Below are positions 53,701-64,000 of a stretch of 64,000 nucleotides of DNA, one piece after another; position 1 is the stretch's first letter, and the number at the start of each line of letters is the position of its first letter. Source of the DNA: Pontederia crassipes (taxonomy: Eukaryota > Streptophyta > Magnoliopsida > Commelinales > Pontederiaceae); NCBI GenBank assembly GCA_030549335.1, contig CM060188.1:14449501-14513500 (forward strand), written 5' to 3'. The notes beneath the pieces are model-generated. The model did not search any database, was not told the DNA's origin, and saw only the letters and a list, made by a program, of their open reading frames with translations. The translations under genes and the position numbers were made by a program.

Positions 53701-54697
53701 GAAATATAATTCCAGGACTACTAATGCAAGAGAACTCAACCCATAGTGATGCTACTGGTTAATGGGAAATAACATTTTTTTCCAGTCTCTCCAAAGTTTA
53801 TGAATCTTGTTGAACCTGCATAGTCCTCAATCACTATGTAGCTAACAGATTTAAATTCATCACTTCATCTGATACAACTTCACACCATTGTCCCAAATCA
53901 GTGACCACTAAATTAACTAGCACTGTGTAGAATGAAGAATTTTAACCTATAAACCACAAGATATGATAATGGACAAAGGGGGTGAAGTTTGATGATTCTT
54001 ATACCACAACCCAGGAGATGACAATTAACTATTCAACCTTCATACCAGTTCATTCCCATGTGCCATTAGTTGGTCTTATCATACAAGCTATGAGAATTAG
54101 CATGAATTAGGATCATCATAGTAACAGATATGATAATGACACGGGATGGGCAAATAGTCATCATATGTAACCCATACAAGAAAAAATCAGTATGAATTCA
54201 AAGTAACCATTCTCATACACATATGAAGCCTTTAACATGTTATGAAAACTACAATAAATAAAGTCAAATGAGGCAAACGATATCAGTGCGACATAACAGT
54301 TGCAGCAACATTAAGTTACACGTTGCCGATCTTTTATTTCAATGACAAGGATGCATCAATGAATCAACAAAGGGTGAAGAAAGAAAAAAAAAGAGTTTTA
54401 TAAACAGAAATAAAATATACAATTAGAACCGTACGAGCCCTAAATCACACCTCCCCTAGCAATCACCTGTCTGTAATGGAATTCGATTGTGTAGGAGAGC
54501 AGCATGGGGGTGATGTCGCTGGCGTCGGGGCGCGACACCGAGACGATGGTGGCCTTGGGCAATTCCTCGAAGATCCGCGGCTGCGTCTCCGCTGGCGGCA
54601 TCCGAAAGGAGTAGGACGGCGTGATCGCCGGCTCCGACTGCATCCTCACATACCTGTGACCGCCTTCCGGCGTGAGCTGATCCGACGACATCGACAT
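38742..54697 (-). CDS. PLDZETA: Phospholipase D zeta (PX/PH-type PLD)
   Basis: Twenty exons (- strand order): 54467-54697, 52890-52991, 52567-52685, 51659-51800, 51067-51234, 49403-49576, 48678-48920, 48490-48606, 47525-47664, 47284-47433, 47028-47184, 46407-46943, 45033-45143, 44189-44335, 43693-43890, 42910-43011, 40504-40635, 39735-39800, 39070-39131, 38742-38991. All phases agree and give 1115 aa. Residues from about 45 to 200 are a PX domain ([18 protein letters not shown] at its start); about 235-345 is a PH domain ([16 protein letters not shown] to [12 protein letters not shown]). HKD motif 1 is HEKIVIVD (His482, Lys484, Asp489) and motif 2 is HSKLMIID (His916, Lys918, Asp923). [17 protein letters not shown] follows motif 2 and the protein ends [10 protein letters not shown]. 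These enzymes hydrolyse phosphatidylcholine to phosphatidic acid, independent of the C2 domain used by other plant PLDs, and act in membrane traffic, auxin and phosphate-starvation responses. Nothing suggests loss of function. Confidence 0.97.
41325..41655. repeat. Three degenerate repeats in PLD zeta intron 16
   Basis: Three spaced units read CTTCAACCTGATATTAAAC, CTTCAACCCAACATTAAAC and CTTCAACCTGACATTAAAG, each followed by a TAGGATTGCCTAAT-like phrase and a GTGTGTG tract. They look like internal repeats of an unidentified element in this 2.3 kb intron. A 14-base C run follows at 41991-42004. Confidence 0.6.
49946..50680. repeat. Tandem duplication of about 366 bp in PLD zeta intron 5
   Basis: Copy 1 (49946-50311) and copy 2 (50312-50680) both begin TGCATTAGCCTTCTACGC and end TTGTCAATTCGAGA. 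I counted only a few base changes and a 3-bp insertion (GATGATTTAATC against GATGATCATTTAATC). The block has no coding potential. Confidence 0.95.
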
Positions 54698-55652
54698 CTC
54701 CGGTGAATTCCCCGCACCGACGCGATAAAAAGAGCAATCTTTACGACAAATAAGAAAAGGAAACGGTTCTCCTTTTACCGTTGATTATCGGAGAAAAAAA
54801 AGAAAAAAAAGAAAGAAAAAAACAATTTGGGATCTCCAGAAAATGTCCCTTTGAAGGCCTTTAAATATAGATTTGTGAGAAGGATTAGCGACTAGTTAAT
54901 GGAGATTACAAAAGCAAAATGAGAAGGGACAATGTAAGCCTGAGGAGTATTTAATGCATAGTCATTAGAACTAATATGGATCAATCATCAAATTGGAACA
55001 ATCATATTTACTTTTAAATATATATGGTATATTATTATTATTATTATTTAATAATGTCAAGTCTTTACAACTCGGTTTTCGCTTATGAATTTGAATAATG
55101 AATTTATCAAATTAATATATTAGATAAATAAAATCATAAACAACAAAATTAACTTTTAAATGAAAGTGATGATAAAAATATAATTTTCATAACAATTATT
55201 ATAACCAATCATATTCAAATTGTACTTCTAGTATGAGCAATAATGATACAATGTGAATAATAACCAAGAATTTATCATTAGAGTTAATAATGAAAAGAAA
55301 AAACATGAAAATATAGTATACGTTAAATTGCATTCAAATGATAATTTGGATGAATGCCTCACCAATAAACAATATATATTGTCATTTAATGAGCAATATG
55401 TACTATCAGACAAACTAAATTACCTATAGATCAAAATGAGTAAATGAGATAATGTACTAGGAGTAAGTAATAAGTTAAGATTATTAGAAATTACATGTAG
55501 GAAATGCTCAATTAATAGTGTGAATAGTTTAGACCCCAGTTATGTTCGAACAATTTATTTAAACTAATAAAACTAGTTATAAAAATATGGACTATGGAGG
55601 TAGTTTTTTTTTTAATCCCTGCTTTAGTACAATACTATTGAAAAGTTTAAAT
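54698..55652. other. Upstream region of PLD zeta
   Basis: A CT-rich stretch on the - strand (54787-54823) probably lies in the leader. Further upstream the DNA is AT-rich with no gene. Confidence 0.5.
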
Positions 55653-55746
55653 ACAACAACAACAAAGTCTTATCTCATTAGGTGGGGTCGGCTACATGGA
55701 TCATACGACGTCATTCCGCTCTATTAGTAACCCTACATGGGGTCGG
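55653..55746 (-). mobile_element. Au-like SINE (shortened)
   Basis: In reverse orientation it ends with a (TTG)n tail and carries CCGACCCCACCTAATGAGAT and GATCCATGTAGCCGACCC. A perfect 18-bp target duplication CTATTGAAAAGTTTAAAT flanks it (55635-55652 and 55747-55764). At 94 bp it is strongly 5'-truncated. Confidence 0.9.
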
Positions 55747-55973
55747 CTATTGAAAAGTTTAAATGATCAAACAAAATTTGACATAAACATATTTAATAGC
55801 ATAACTAAAATATAAAACTTAACATCAAAAGTCTAAGTAATTCAATTATGAGTTTCATAATGTAACAAAAGAACATTAAGGTGTACAAAATCATTATGTC
55901 AATAATAAAAAATGATGACTAATAAAATATTTATGAAAAAAATGAGATTGCACGAGTCCACTTTTTAGTATAG

Positions 55974-56745
55974 GGGAAATATTACACCAAATGTTCTTCA
56001 ACTTTGACGTTTTTCTAGCGCTACCTTCCAACTTCATTTTGTAATCTCTATTTTTTAACTGATTGTCCTTTTGACGTTTGATCGGCAATTTTTTTATGAC
56101 TATTGATGTGTCGCCTTGCGGTGATTTTTCTCTTCACCACACGAGCATATGAGTCTGACGTGGCATTATTAAAAATAAAATAATATTTAAGAATAAAAAA
56201 ATTGGTGACGCCAAAGGGAACGACCTCACGGTAGAATGGGAAGGGAAGCGGAGAGACCTCCGGCGCCCCCCTCCCCCTCTCCTCTATGGTGCCGGAGAGG
56301 GAAGGGGGAGGTGGCGGCACCCCTCCCCTCGAGTTCTGTGTGCGCGTGTGTAGAGAGGGAGGGCTGCCTCCCCCCTGAAGAAAGAGGGACGGGGGAGGTG
56401 GCCCTCCCCCGCACTCTCCACATGCGTAGAGGGGGAAGGCTGCCTCCTCCCGCTCTCTCTCTTCTATTGTGCCCCCTCCTCTTCGGAGCTGGAGAGGATT
56501 GGTCAGGGCAGCCAAAGGAAGAGGAAGGGGAGCTCCATCTTTTTTATTTTTAATATTTTATATATTTTTTATTTAAAAATTAAATATGACATCAGTTAGA
56601 TGATCGAGAAATTGGGTATTTTCGATCGAAAGAGCATTTCGTGAAAAGAAGTCAATAATTGGATGGTAGTCTAGTTACAAGCTAAAGTTGGAGGATAGAG
56701 TTGAGAAAACGGATAAAATTGTAGGGTATTTAGTGAAATTTATCC
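55974..56745. mobile_element. Mutator-like foldback element with perfect 9-bp TSD
   Basis: TTAGTATAG is duplicated exactly at 55965-55973 and 56746-56754. The left arm (GGGAAATATTACACCAAATG) and the complement of the right arm (GGATAAATTTCACTAAATAC) share CTTCAACTTT/CTACAATTTT blocks. The core (56220-56540) is GC-rich, with inverted GGAGGTGGCGGCACCCCTCC-like words, and open frames on both strands reflect composition. No transposase is present. Confidence 0.9.
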
Positions 56746-57029
56746 TTAGTATAGGTCGTAGTTGGAACAAGTAAATTTAATTTATTAAAAAAATCACTTT
56801 AAGTCTTACCAAGCTCATCCATTTTATTTTTTACCCTATGTAAGTTTATCAGGTTAGTTGATTTTTTTTCTTAGATCACTATCATTTAACTTATATAAGA
56901 GCTACTATATTCTCTTAAACTTCAGTAAAAATCCTTCTAACTCCCTCATAATAGTACTTATAGTAATTTTATCGATTTATGAAGTTAATTTATTCATTTG
57001 AATTTTAGGAGGATTGAGAATTTTTCTTT

Positions 57030-58745
57030 ACATAAAATAGCAGAGAAGGATGAGGGGCGCCGCCCCCTCCCCCTCTTCTCCGTGAGGGGGCACCACACCC
57101 CCAGTTCTTTGGAGCCTGAGTGTCGGACAACGACAGGCAGAGAGAGAGGATGATGGAGCGTGCCTCCTCCTTTTTAATTTAAAATGTTAATATTAGTTTA
57201 ATATTTTATATAATTTTTATTTTAAAATAAGACGCCACTCAATAAAAAGATCAAAAAATGGCTATTTCCAATCGAAAGTGCATTTAGTAAAATAAATTAA
57301 AAGATGGAGGACATTCCGACACTATAAAAAAATATCATTTTCCGACAGGCAATTTTCGACGGATAGAAATCCGTCGCAATCTGCGACGGAAATGTTTTCG
57401 ATAGAATGCAACCGTCAGAAATGAAAATAATAAATTATGTAATTTGTTATATTATTATTTTATTTTTTGACTATTAGGAACGTTGATATTTCTGACGGAT
57501 ATCCATCCGTCGCAATTTTCGTCAGAATTTCTGACGATTACAATCGTCGAAAATAAAAATAATAAATTATATAATTTTTATATTATTATTTTATTTTTTT
57601 GACGATTAGGGACGTTGATATTTCCGACGAATATCCATCCACAAGCAATTTCCGACGGTTACAACCGTCGAAAATGAAAATAATAAATTATGTAATTTGT
57701 TATATTATTATTTTATTTTTTGACGATTAGGAACGTCGATATTTCCGACGGTCATAACCATCGATAAATTTATAATAATATAATACGAGAAATGTTTTAT
57801 TAATATAATTAGCGACAGTCCAAATCGTCGCAATTTTCGATGGTTCCGACTGTCGGTAATAATTAGCGACAGTTCAAACCGTCGATAAAATAAAAAAATA
57901 AATATTATAAGTAAATATAGTATTTTAATTTTATAATTAAATAATTTTCAAAAATTACAATCATCGATAACTTTAAAAATATTTAATATTTACTTTTCCG
58001 ACGGTCAGACCCGTCGGTAATTAAAATTTTATTATCCCATTTTTTTCTTTCGTTTTCCCGCTTTCTCATATTTTCACCTATATATATACACCCAATTCCT
58101 TCATTTCTTTCCCCTTCTCCCCTCTCTCTCTCTCTCCCCCTCTTCCTGCCGGCGAGCCTCCCGATGGACATCAAGCATCGACCGCCGGCGACCCTCTCCC
58201 TCTCTCTCTCTCTCTCCCCGACCCGTGGCAGCCGGCCAGCCGCACGGCCGGCTGGCGGCCGGATCCAACCTCGGCCGGCTGGATCTGGCCGCTCGACCGC
58301 TGGCAGCTGTCCTTCAGATTGGTCAAATCTGATCGCTGGCCGTCAGTCGCCAGCGGCCGGCTAATTTTTTTATATTATAAAATTTCTTTGCGACGATTTT
58401 GATCACCGGACGGTCGCGATCGCCGAAGTTTCGACGATTTCGTCGACCGCCGAAGTTTCGATGATTTCGTCGACCGTCGAAGTTTCGACGATTTCGTCGA
58501 CTGTCGGAAGACTTTCGTCAAAATTTTTGACATTTTTTTCCAACCGAAAAATTGATTTGTGACGACCATTTTTCAAACAAATCGATTTCGTCGAAAAAAT
58601 CGTCCGAAATGACATTTTCGACAGTTTTTGAGGGAATTACAACCGTTTGTAATACACATGTTTCTTGTAGTGTGATAACAAAATGAAGTGGGAGGATGAC
58701 GATGGGAAAACATCAAAGGTGGAAGGTCTTAAGTGAAATTACCCC
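57030..58745. mobile_element. Remnant of a foldback element split by CACTA element 2
   Basis: 57030-57180 is a GC-rich core like those of the neighbouring foldback elements. The right arm follows: GTGCATTTAGTAAAATAAATT to 57319, then it resumes at 58673 with AAAATGAAGTGGGAGGATGA and ends AAGTGAAATTACCCC at about 58745. A matching left arm is not recognisable. Confidence 0.7.
57320..58672. mobile_element. Non-autonomous CACTA (En/Spm) element 2
   Basis: It starts CACTATAAAAAAAT and ends TTTCTTGTAGTG (complement CACTACAAGAAA). Flanks CGA (57317-57319) and TGA (58673-58675) fit a 3-bp duplication with one change. Subterminal TTCGACGG/CCGTCGG words and whole segments resemble CACTA element 1. 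The interior carries a TATATATA box (about 58079-58088), a CT-rich tract (58100-58220) and GCTGGCGGCCGGATC sequence. No transposase. Confidence 0.9.
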
Positions 58746-58939
58746 ATATCACATGTATTAAAAAGATATAGATGTCATTGTTTTTATTTTTTATAGTCTT
58801 AAATGGTCGAGGGTCATTGAAGCTTGATACATCCTCCTTTAAATGAACTAATTTGTATCATAACTAAAATAAATTATTTAATGTCATAATATAGCATTTG
58901 TATAGTAAAATCATCGTTACTCCACGATGACGAGCCAAT

Positions 58940-59331
58940 GGGTGTATTTGGTTTGCTCTATCTTTTTCAAATTCCTTGGCATCTTTGTGGGAATGCTATA
59001 TTATTGTGTTTGGTTTCTCTTGTTTGGCAACATGCTTTGGAATATGAGATACCAATTGGAATGAAATTCCTATGAAACAGAGGAATCTCATTCCACCCAA
59101 GAACCATATCAATGTTACATTCCATCATTTCTTCAACTCCCAATTTCTCAAAGTCAAAAGAGGGTTTATGGCACGTCAACAGGAGTTCGATTATAGCATG
59201 GAGTTGGAGTGCTTCAAGTCCATTGAATCTACAAACACATAATGTTATTTGTCTAGGAATATGATTCCAAATAATTAATTTCCTGGGAATACAAGCATAG
59301 GGATGTTATAAAGAGCAAACCAAACACACCC
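58940..59331. mobile_element. Tourist/PIF-Harbinger-like MITE
   Basis: Terminal inverted repeats GGGTGTATTTGGTTTGCTCT and (complement of right end) GGGTGTGTTTGGTTTGCTCT enclose 392 bp. The flanking 3-bp AAT is repeated at 58937-58939 and 59332-59334. The internal GGAATGAAATTCC words are typical of this MITE type. Confidence 0.8.
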
Positions 59332-59724
59332 AATAAATAATGCATTTAGTTTACTTGGTGGATTGAGAAAATCAACATATCAAGTGAATTTCATTCTGCA
59401 AACTAAAAGAAATTGGTCACTTGCGTGAATACGATTTGATGATTAGGGCATCACAGTCTACAATATCATAATGAATCCTCTCAAGATATAATTATAAAAA
59501 TCATTAACAAAGTCTAATTTTCTAAGTTTACTTAACTGTTATTTTATAATTTAATTACTATCTCAAAATAATTAGAAAAAACTAATACTTCTAATTTTTT
59601 TATTTAACCTAATTTCTAAAACTATATTTTCAATGGGAATTATTTTTAAAAATTTTCTCAAGTTATCTTCTTAATCTCATAAGTTGGATCTTTTCCGAGT
59701 TTTAATCCTCACATGCAAATTAAC

Positions 59725-60263
59725 GGATAAATTTCACTAAATATCATCAAACTTTTCCACTTTTTTAACATGATATTTCAACTTCACTTTGTAATTAGGT
59801 TTTCCGATTGTCTTATCGATGTGGCATCCATGCAATTTATTTCTCTCCTCCACGAACGTTGCATCATTAAAAAATAATATATAAACAAATAATATAATAG
59901 TTTAAAAATAGATAAATAAAATGGGTGTCGCTCCCTTCGACATCGACGTTGGAGGGATGTGGCGTCCCTTTCCCTGCATGTGCCGAAGCAGCCTCCCGTG
60001 ACCTGTGACATGTGGCGCGAGGTCGCAGAGAAAGAGACCACCTTTGCGACCTCCAATGCGAGGTCGCAGAGGGGTGGGGGGAGGCATCCCTCTGTCGGCG
60101 TGTGTTTGCGATCTTCATGCAAACTCACAGAGGGGAGCAATCATCCCCTCTCCCACACGCGACCTCACCAGCCCCCCACCCACCCACCCCTCCCGACGTC
60201 GGTGCGGGATCATAGAGGGGGGACATCCCTACATCGACGCTAGGTCACGGAGGGGGACCGTCG

Positions 60264-60299
<36 letters not shown>

Positions 60300-60727
60300 T
60301 CGCGACCTCCCAATGTCAACGTGTACCCGTGACCTCTAATGAGAGAGGGGAGTGGCGCGCTCACGACTTTTGGCACGAGGTCTCATCGGCAACCTCCGAC
60401 GCAAGATCACAGATAAAGAGATGACCTCCGGCGTGAGGTCGCATAGGGGTAGGCATCGCTACATTGGCGCACGCATCGATGAGGCAACCCCTTTTTATTT
60501 TTTAAAAAATATTATTATTGATTTTAATAATTTTATTTTTTTAATGATGCCACGTTGGTCGGTTGATTGTGTGAAGGAGAGAGCAATAAACTATGTTTGA
60601 TCACAAGTAAAAAAGGCATTTGGTGAAATAAGTTGATACATGAAGAGCAATCTACTTAGAAAATGAAGTTGGGAGGGTAACGTTGAAAATATGTCAAAGT
60701 TTGAGGGTATGAAGTGAAATTTATCCT
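59725..60727. mobile_element. Mutator-like foldback element
   Basis: The left end GGATAAATTTCACTAAATAT is mirrored by the complement of the right end, GGATAAATTTCACTTCATAC. Flanks CAAATTAAC (59716-59724) and CTAATTAAT (60728-60736) agree at 7 of 9 bases. The core is GC-rich with repeated GCGACCTC/GAGGTCGC words and holds a 34-base C run. No transposase. Confidence 0.8.
60264..60297 (+). repeat. 34-base homopolymer C run
   Basis: An unbroken run of C in the core of the foldback element at 59725-60727. Its length is probably unreliable, since sequencing errors in such runs are common. Confidence 0.8.
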
Positions 60728-61841
60728 CTAATTAATTACTTTGAATATAACAATTAATTTATAAAACATGACAATATAATAAAGCGTAAGCACACGATTA
60801 AAAATAACTAATATGAAAAAGTACTTCAGAACTTAAGTAGGATTCAACTATTTAACCCTAATAAAGAATTATGTCATGTCTATTAAAAGTGACATCACAT
60901 ATGAATAAGTGTAAGGAAGAAAAAAAAGAAAAAACAAATAGAAAACTACTATACATGCAGAGCCATCCTTTCGATTCTCCTCCTCTTTTTAACTTTTTTT
61001 TACCCACTTGATACCTTCAATGTGAAGATTATTAACAATTTATTCATTTAAAGTCGAGATTAAAAAAATGTGAAGTTTCACGATCCATTAATAGAGTTTC
61101 ATGGCTATTAATTTGACCAAATATTTCATCTTTCATGAGCGTGAATAAGTTTACGTGATGGCACTCATTTCCTTGGTTTCTCATGAAAATGATTTATGGT
61201 CAATAAATTTTGCTGATCGTCTTAGACTTGAGTTTCCGGCCATTTTGAGCAATCTCTTTTCTCTTGTATTGAATCAATTTGAAATAAAACTTTTGGGTAT
61301 ATAACATATAATTAAAAAAAGCAAAATTCTAAATCTAAACTAAATTACCAAAAAAATACAAATAGATCAATGATAAAATATCAAAAATTTTCATACATCA
61401 ATTATTATTTATTACCAGAAAAAATTAGGAATTTTTATAGTTTTAATCAATATAATTAAGGATAAAAAGTATGAATGAGGGAGAGGAGTTCCCCCCAAAT
61501 GATGCAATCAGAAATTGAGGAGATAAAGTTATTTTTTATAAAATATGATGAAATTTTGTTAAAATATTAAAGGTTTAGCGACATCTAATAATTCAAAAGA
61601 CACATTTAAAGGTTATTCAAATTAGATATTAGGTGCTATTTATAATTGCCAATAATATTAAAACTTCAAATATTTGTGTGCTTAAGCTCTACGAAGTATG
61701 AACTGAAGGTTTCATGAATTTTACATAAAAGATATTATTAAGTGGATTGCAATGTTTTGGGGATAGAAATTGGACAAATTAGATTGATTTGACCAAGTTT
61801 GATGGGATTAGACTAAATTTTATTAAAATGATATTGTTTAT
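60728..61841. other. Intergenic AT-rich DNA
   Basis: No gene or well-bounded element recognised. Confidence 0.6.
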
Positions 61842-62729
61842 TAGGGCAGAGCAAACCCGGGACCGGGTCCGGGTCTAGGTACTGGAAATTTTTCGACCCG
61901 GTACTGGACCCGGCCGAGTCCGGGATCGGGTCAGACCCGATAGACCGGGAATCGAATCGGGTTTGCGTTCGGAAATCCAAAATGCTGGCAGATGGCGGCC
62001 GATCAGATTCGTTCGCTGGCGGCCGATTAGATCCGTTCGCTGGCGGCCGATCAGATTCGTTCGCTGGTGGCCGATCCGATCACTAGTTGTCAGATCCGGC
62101 GCCTGACAGTCGGATCTGGCCGCCAGCGCGGCCGGATCGGGCACTGACGCGGCCAGATCCGGTTGCCTGGCGAATCTGGCCGCCAGCGGCCGATCCGTGT
62201 TGCTAGATCCAACCGCGCGGCCGATCCGATCGCCAGGCGATCGGATCGGCCGACAGCTGCCAGATCCGGCGATCTGACTGCCAAGCGACCGGATCTGGCC
62301 GCAGACGGCCGATCCGGCCGCCAGGCGACCGGATCGGCCGATAGCTGTCAGATTCGGTCGGATCTAGCAGCTGTCGGCCATCTGGCGGCCAGATCCGGCC
62401 GATCCAGCCGCCAGGCGACCGGATCTGGCCGCCAGACGATCGGATCCGGCCGTCAGGCGGTCGGAGTAGAGAGAGAGAGGAAAGGGGAGGAGAGGACGGC
62501 CGGAGTCGAGGGTCGTCGCCGTCGTGAGAGAGAGGGAGAGGGTGAGAGAGAGAGGTGGGAGAGAGAAAGAAAAAGATTGAAATAAGAGGTGAAAAGAGAA
62601 AGAGGGTTTATATAGTAAGTGATATCGGATCGGGTCCGGGTCGGGTATATGCATTGTAGACCCGGTCCCGACCCGATATCGGCGGGTTTTCCATTCCAGA
62701 GACCCGATCCCGGCCCGTGCTCAGCCCTA
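61842..62729. mobile_element. Non-autonomous hAT element
   Basis: A perfect 8-bp duplication TTGTTTAT flanks it (61834-61841 and 62730-62737). Ends are TAGGGCAGAGCA and, as complement of the right end, TAGGGCTGAGCA, followed on both sides by GGGTCGGGAC/CGGGTC-type words. Such ends and TSD length are diagnostic of hAT elements. The interior has GGCGGCCGATCAGATTCGTT repeats with a 24-bp period (61985-62075), more GC-rich sequence to 62465, a GA-rich tract and, on the - strand, a CTATATAAA box (62607-62615). No transposase is present. Confidence 0.93.
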
Positions 62730-62737
62730 TTGTTTAT

Positions 62738-64000
62738 GGTAATTTAAACTTTAAAGATATAGCATAAATTGATATTATGTAGTGTGCAAAAAAAAATTTC
62801 ATAAACCACCACTAATGTTAAAACAATCATTCATTGATTGATTAAAGTTTGATGTTGAAATATTTTGCAAGCTCAATCTGTTAAGAAAAAAATGATTGTT
62901 TATATCTTTTAAGACAGGTGTAAATTCAAAAACAGCTTACATATGTAAATTTGTAGTTAGATAAATATTTAACATAGATAATCACTTAAATTATTTGATG
63001 ATATTGTTATTACATTAGTCATTTAAAATCATTTTAACTTCCAAGATTAAGGTCCACCATCAAATTTTGATTTAATGGTTGATATGCACGTAGTTTTTTA
63101 AATAATTGTTCACACGTGCATTCTTCTCTATTTTCTTTCTTCAAGATAATTGCTTATATGTTAATAAAAAAATAATTGCAAATGCTAAATTTGATCCAAT
63201 TTTTAGTTTAAATATGCTGCCAAGATGTCCATGGGCGAGTAAATATATCAAAAAGATCGATTACTAGTAAACAAGGTTTTGCCAGTCCTCTCTAAAATTG
63301 TTAATATATAGATAGATCAATGTTAGCTTATTTATTATTCTTAAACACTGTTGCATAATGATAACGTATTAATTAATCTTGTCACATGTCCTTTTTTTTG
63401 TTCTTTTTTGTGATTTTGTTTCTTTTTTGACACTTTTCTTTTACTAATTTGTAATTGTTGTTTCTGTACTATCTTTTCAATCTATTTTCTTTTTAGTTTC
63501 TATCCATTCTTCATTCAAAACATTTCTCACTGTTTTACATTTCTATTTATTTTTTTAGTTAGCCATTTAGATGGAAGGATTAGTAGTGACGGGTTAGATT
63601 TAATTAGGATGAAGTGTGTTTAAAATATTTGCAACTTATTTGAATATTACTTTTAAAAATTAAAGTGTGATTATGTTAGTGTATATAAATTTATAATATA
63701 ACCTTAACTTAAATCCATAAAACTAGTGAATTTTAGAGGATTAGAAATCACTATACTCACTTTACTCTTTTTCCCAAATAAATATATTGATTTAAATATA
63801 ATAAAATATTTTCCTAATTCAATGTTTCTTAACCTATATGTTATAATTTGTATTCAAATAAAAAGTGTATTAAACTAACTCAATCCAGCTCATTAATTTA
63901 TATTAAAATATTTTTTATAAACAGTATTACACTCAATTTCATCTATCATTTTTTTCGAAAGCTACCGCCATCCAATATTTCTTTTTTTCTATCATTAAAT
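62738..64000. other. Intergenic AT-rich DNA to window end
   Basis: No gene, RNA or bounded element could be supported. Confidence 0.6.

Noticed and set aside
56048..56553. Open frames of 105 and 155 codons on both strands
   Set aside because: Inside a foldback element; glycine/proline-rich by composition only.
59959..60424. Long open frames in the GC-rich core of the foldback element
   Set aside because: Open in several frames on both strands, pass through the C run, and show no domain; a composition effect.
62163..62585. Arg/Ala-rich 140-codon frame
   Set aside because: Created by repeats inside the hAT element; no homology recognised, and it overlaps another open frame on the other strand.

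Overview
The window is plant nuclear DNA: genes split by GT-AG introns, AT-rich intergenic DNA and many small non-autonomous transposons. Several genes have GC-rich first exons and AT-richer later exons. That gradient, and the resemblance of the PR-10 fragment to monocot PR-10 proteins as I remember them, suggest a monocot, probably not a grass. The species cannot be told from the sequence.

Four genes look intact. A class 3 (diacylglycerol-type) lipase runs on the + strand (18749-25126, 7 exons, 643 aa). A protein phosphatase 2C lies on the - strand (27595-29858, 5 exons, 346 aa) and is convergent with the lipase. The telomere-capping CST subunit TEN1 is on the - strand (34781-36029, 3 coding exons, 124 aa). 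A PX/PH-type phospholipase D zeta fills 38742-54697 on the - strand (20 exons, 1115 aa). I rebuilt every exon chain by hand and all junctions keep phase. The four act in lipid signalling, dephosphorylation and telomere maintenance; nothing suggests they form a functional cluster.

Three pieces are broken: a PR-10/Bet v 1-like gene (4798-9046, -) with one transposon in exon 2 and another in its intron; a degenerate RNase H-like fragment (about 13345-13820); and scrambled receptor-kinase fragments inside an inverted repeat (37175-38105).

Layout: 1-18.6 kb is repeat-rich and contains a nearly identical 2.75 kb direct duplication (1-2760 and 13705-16460) flanking the PR-10 pseudogene. From 18.6 to 54.7 kb lie the four genes. 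From 54.9 to 64 kb is a transposon field: three Mutator-like foldback elements (one split by a CACTA element), a SINE, a Tourist-like MITE and a hAT element. Target-site duplications could be read for many of these. The most unusual signal is a shared cargo (TATA box, CT-rich leader, GC-rich repeats built on GGCGGCCGGATC) found in two CACTA elements and, in the opposite orientation, in a hAT element.
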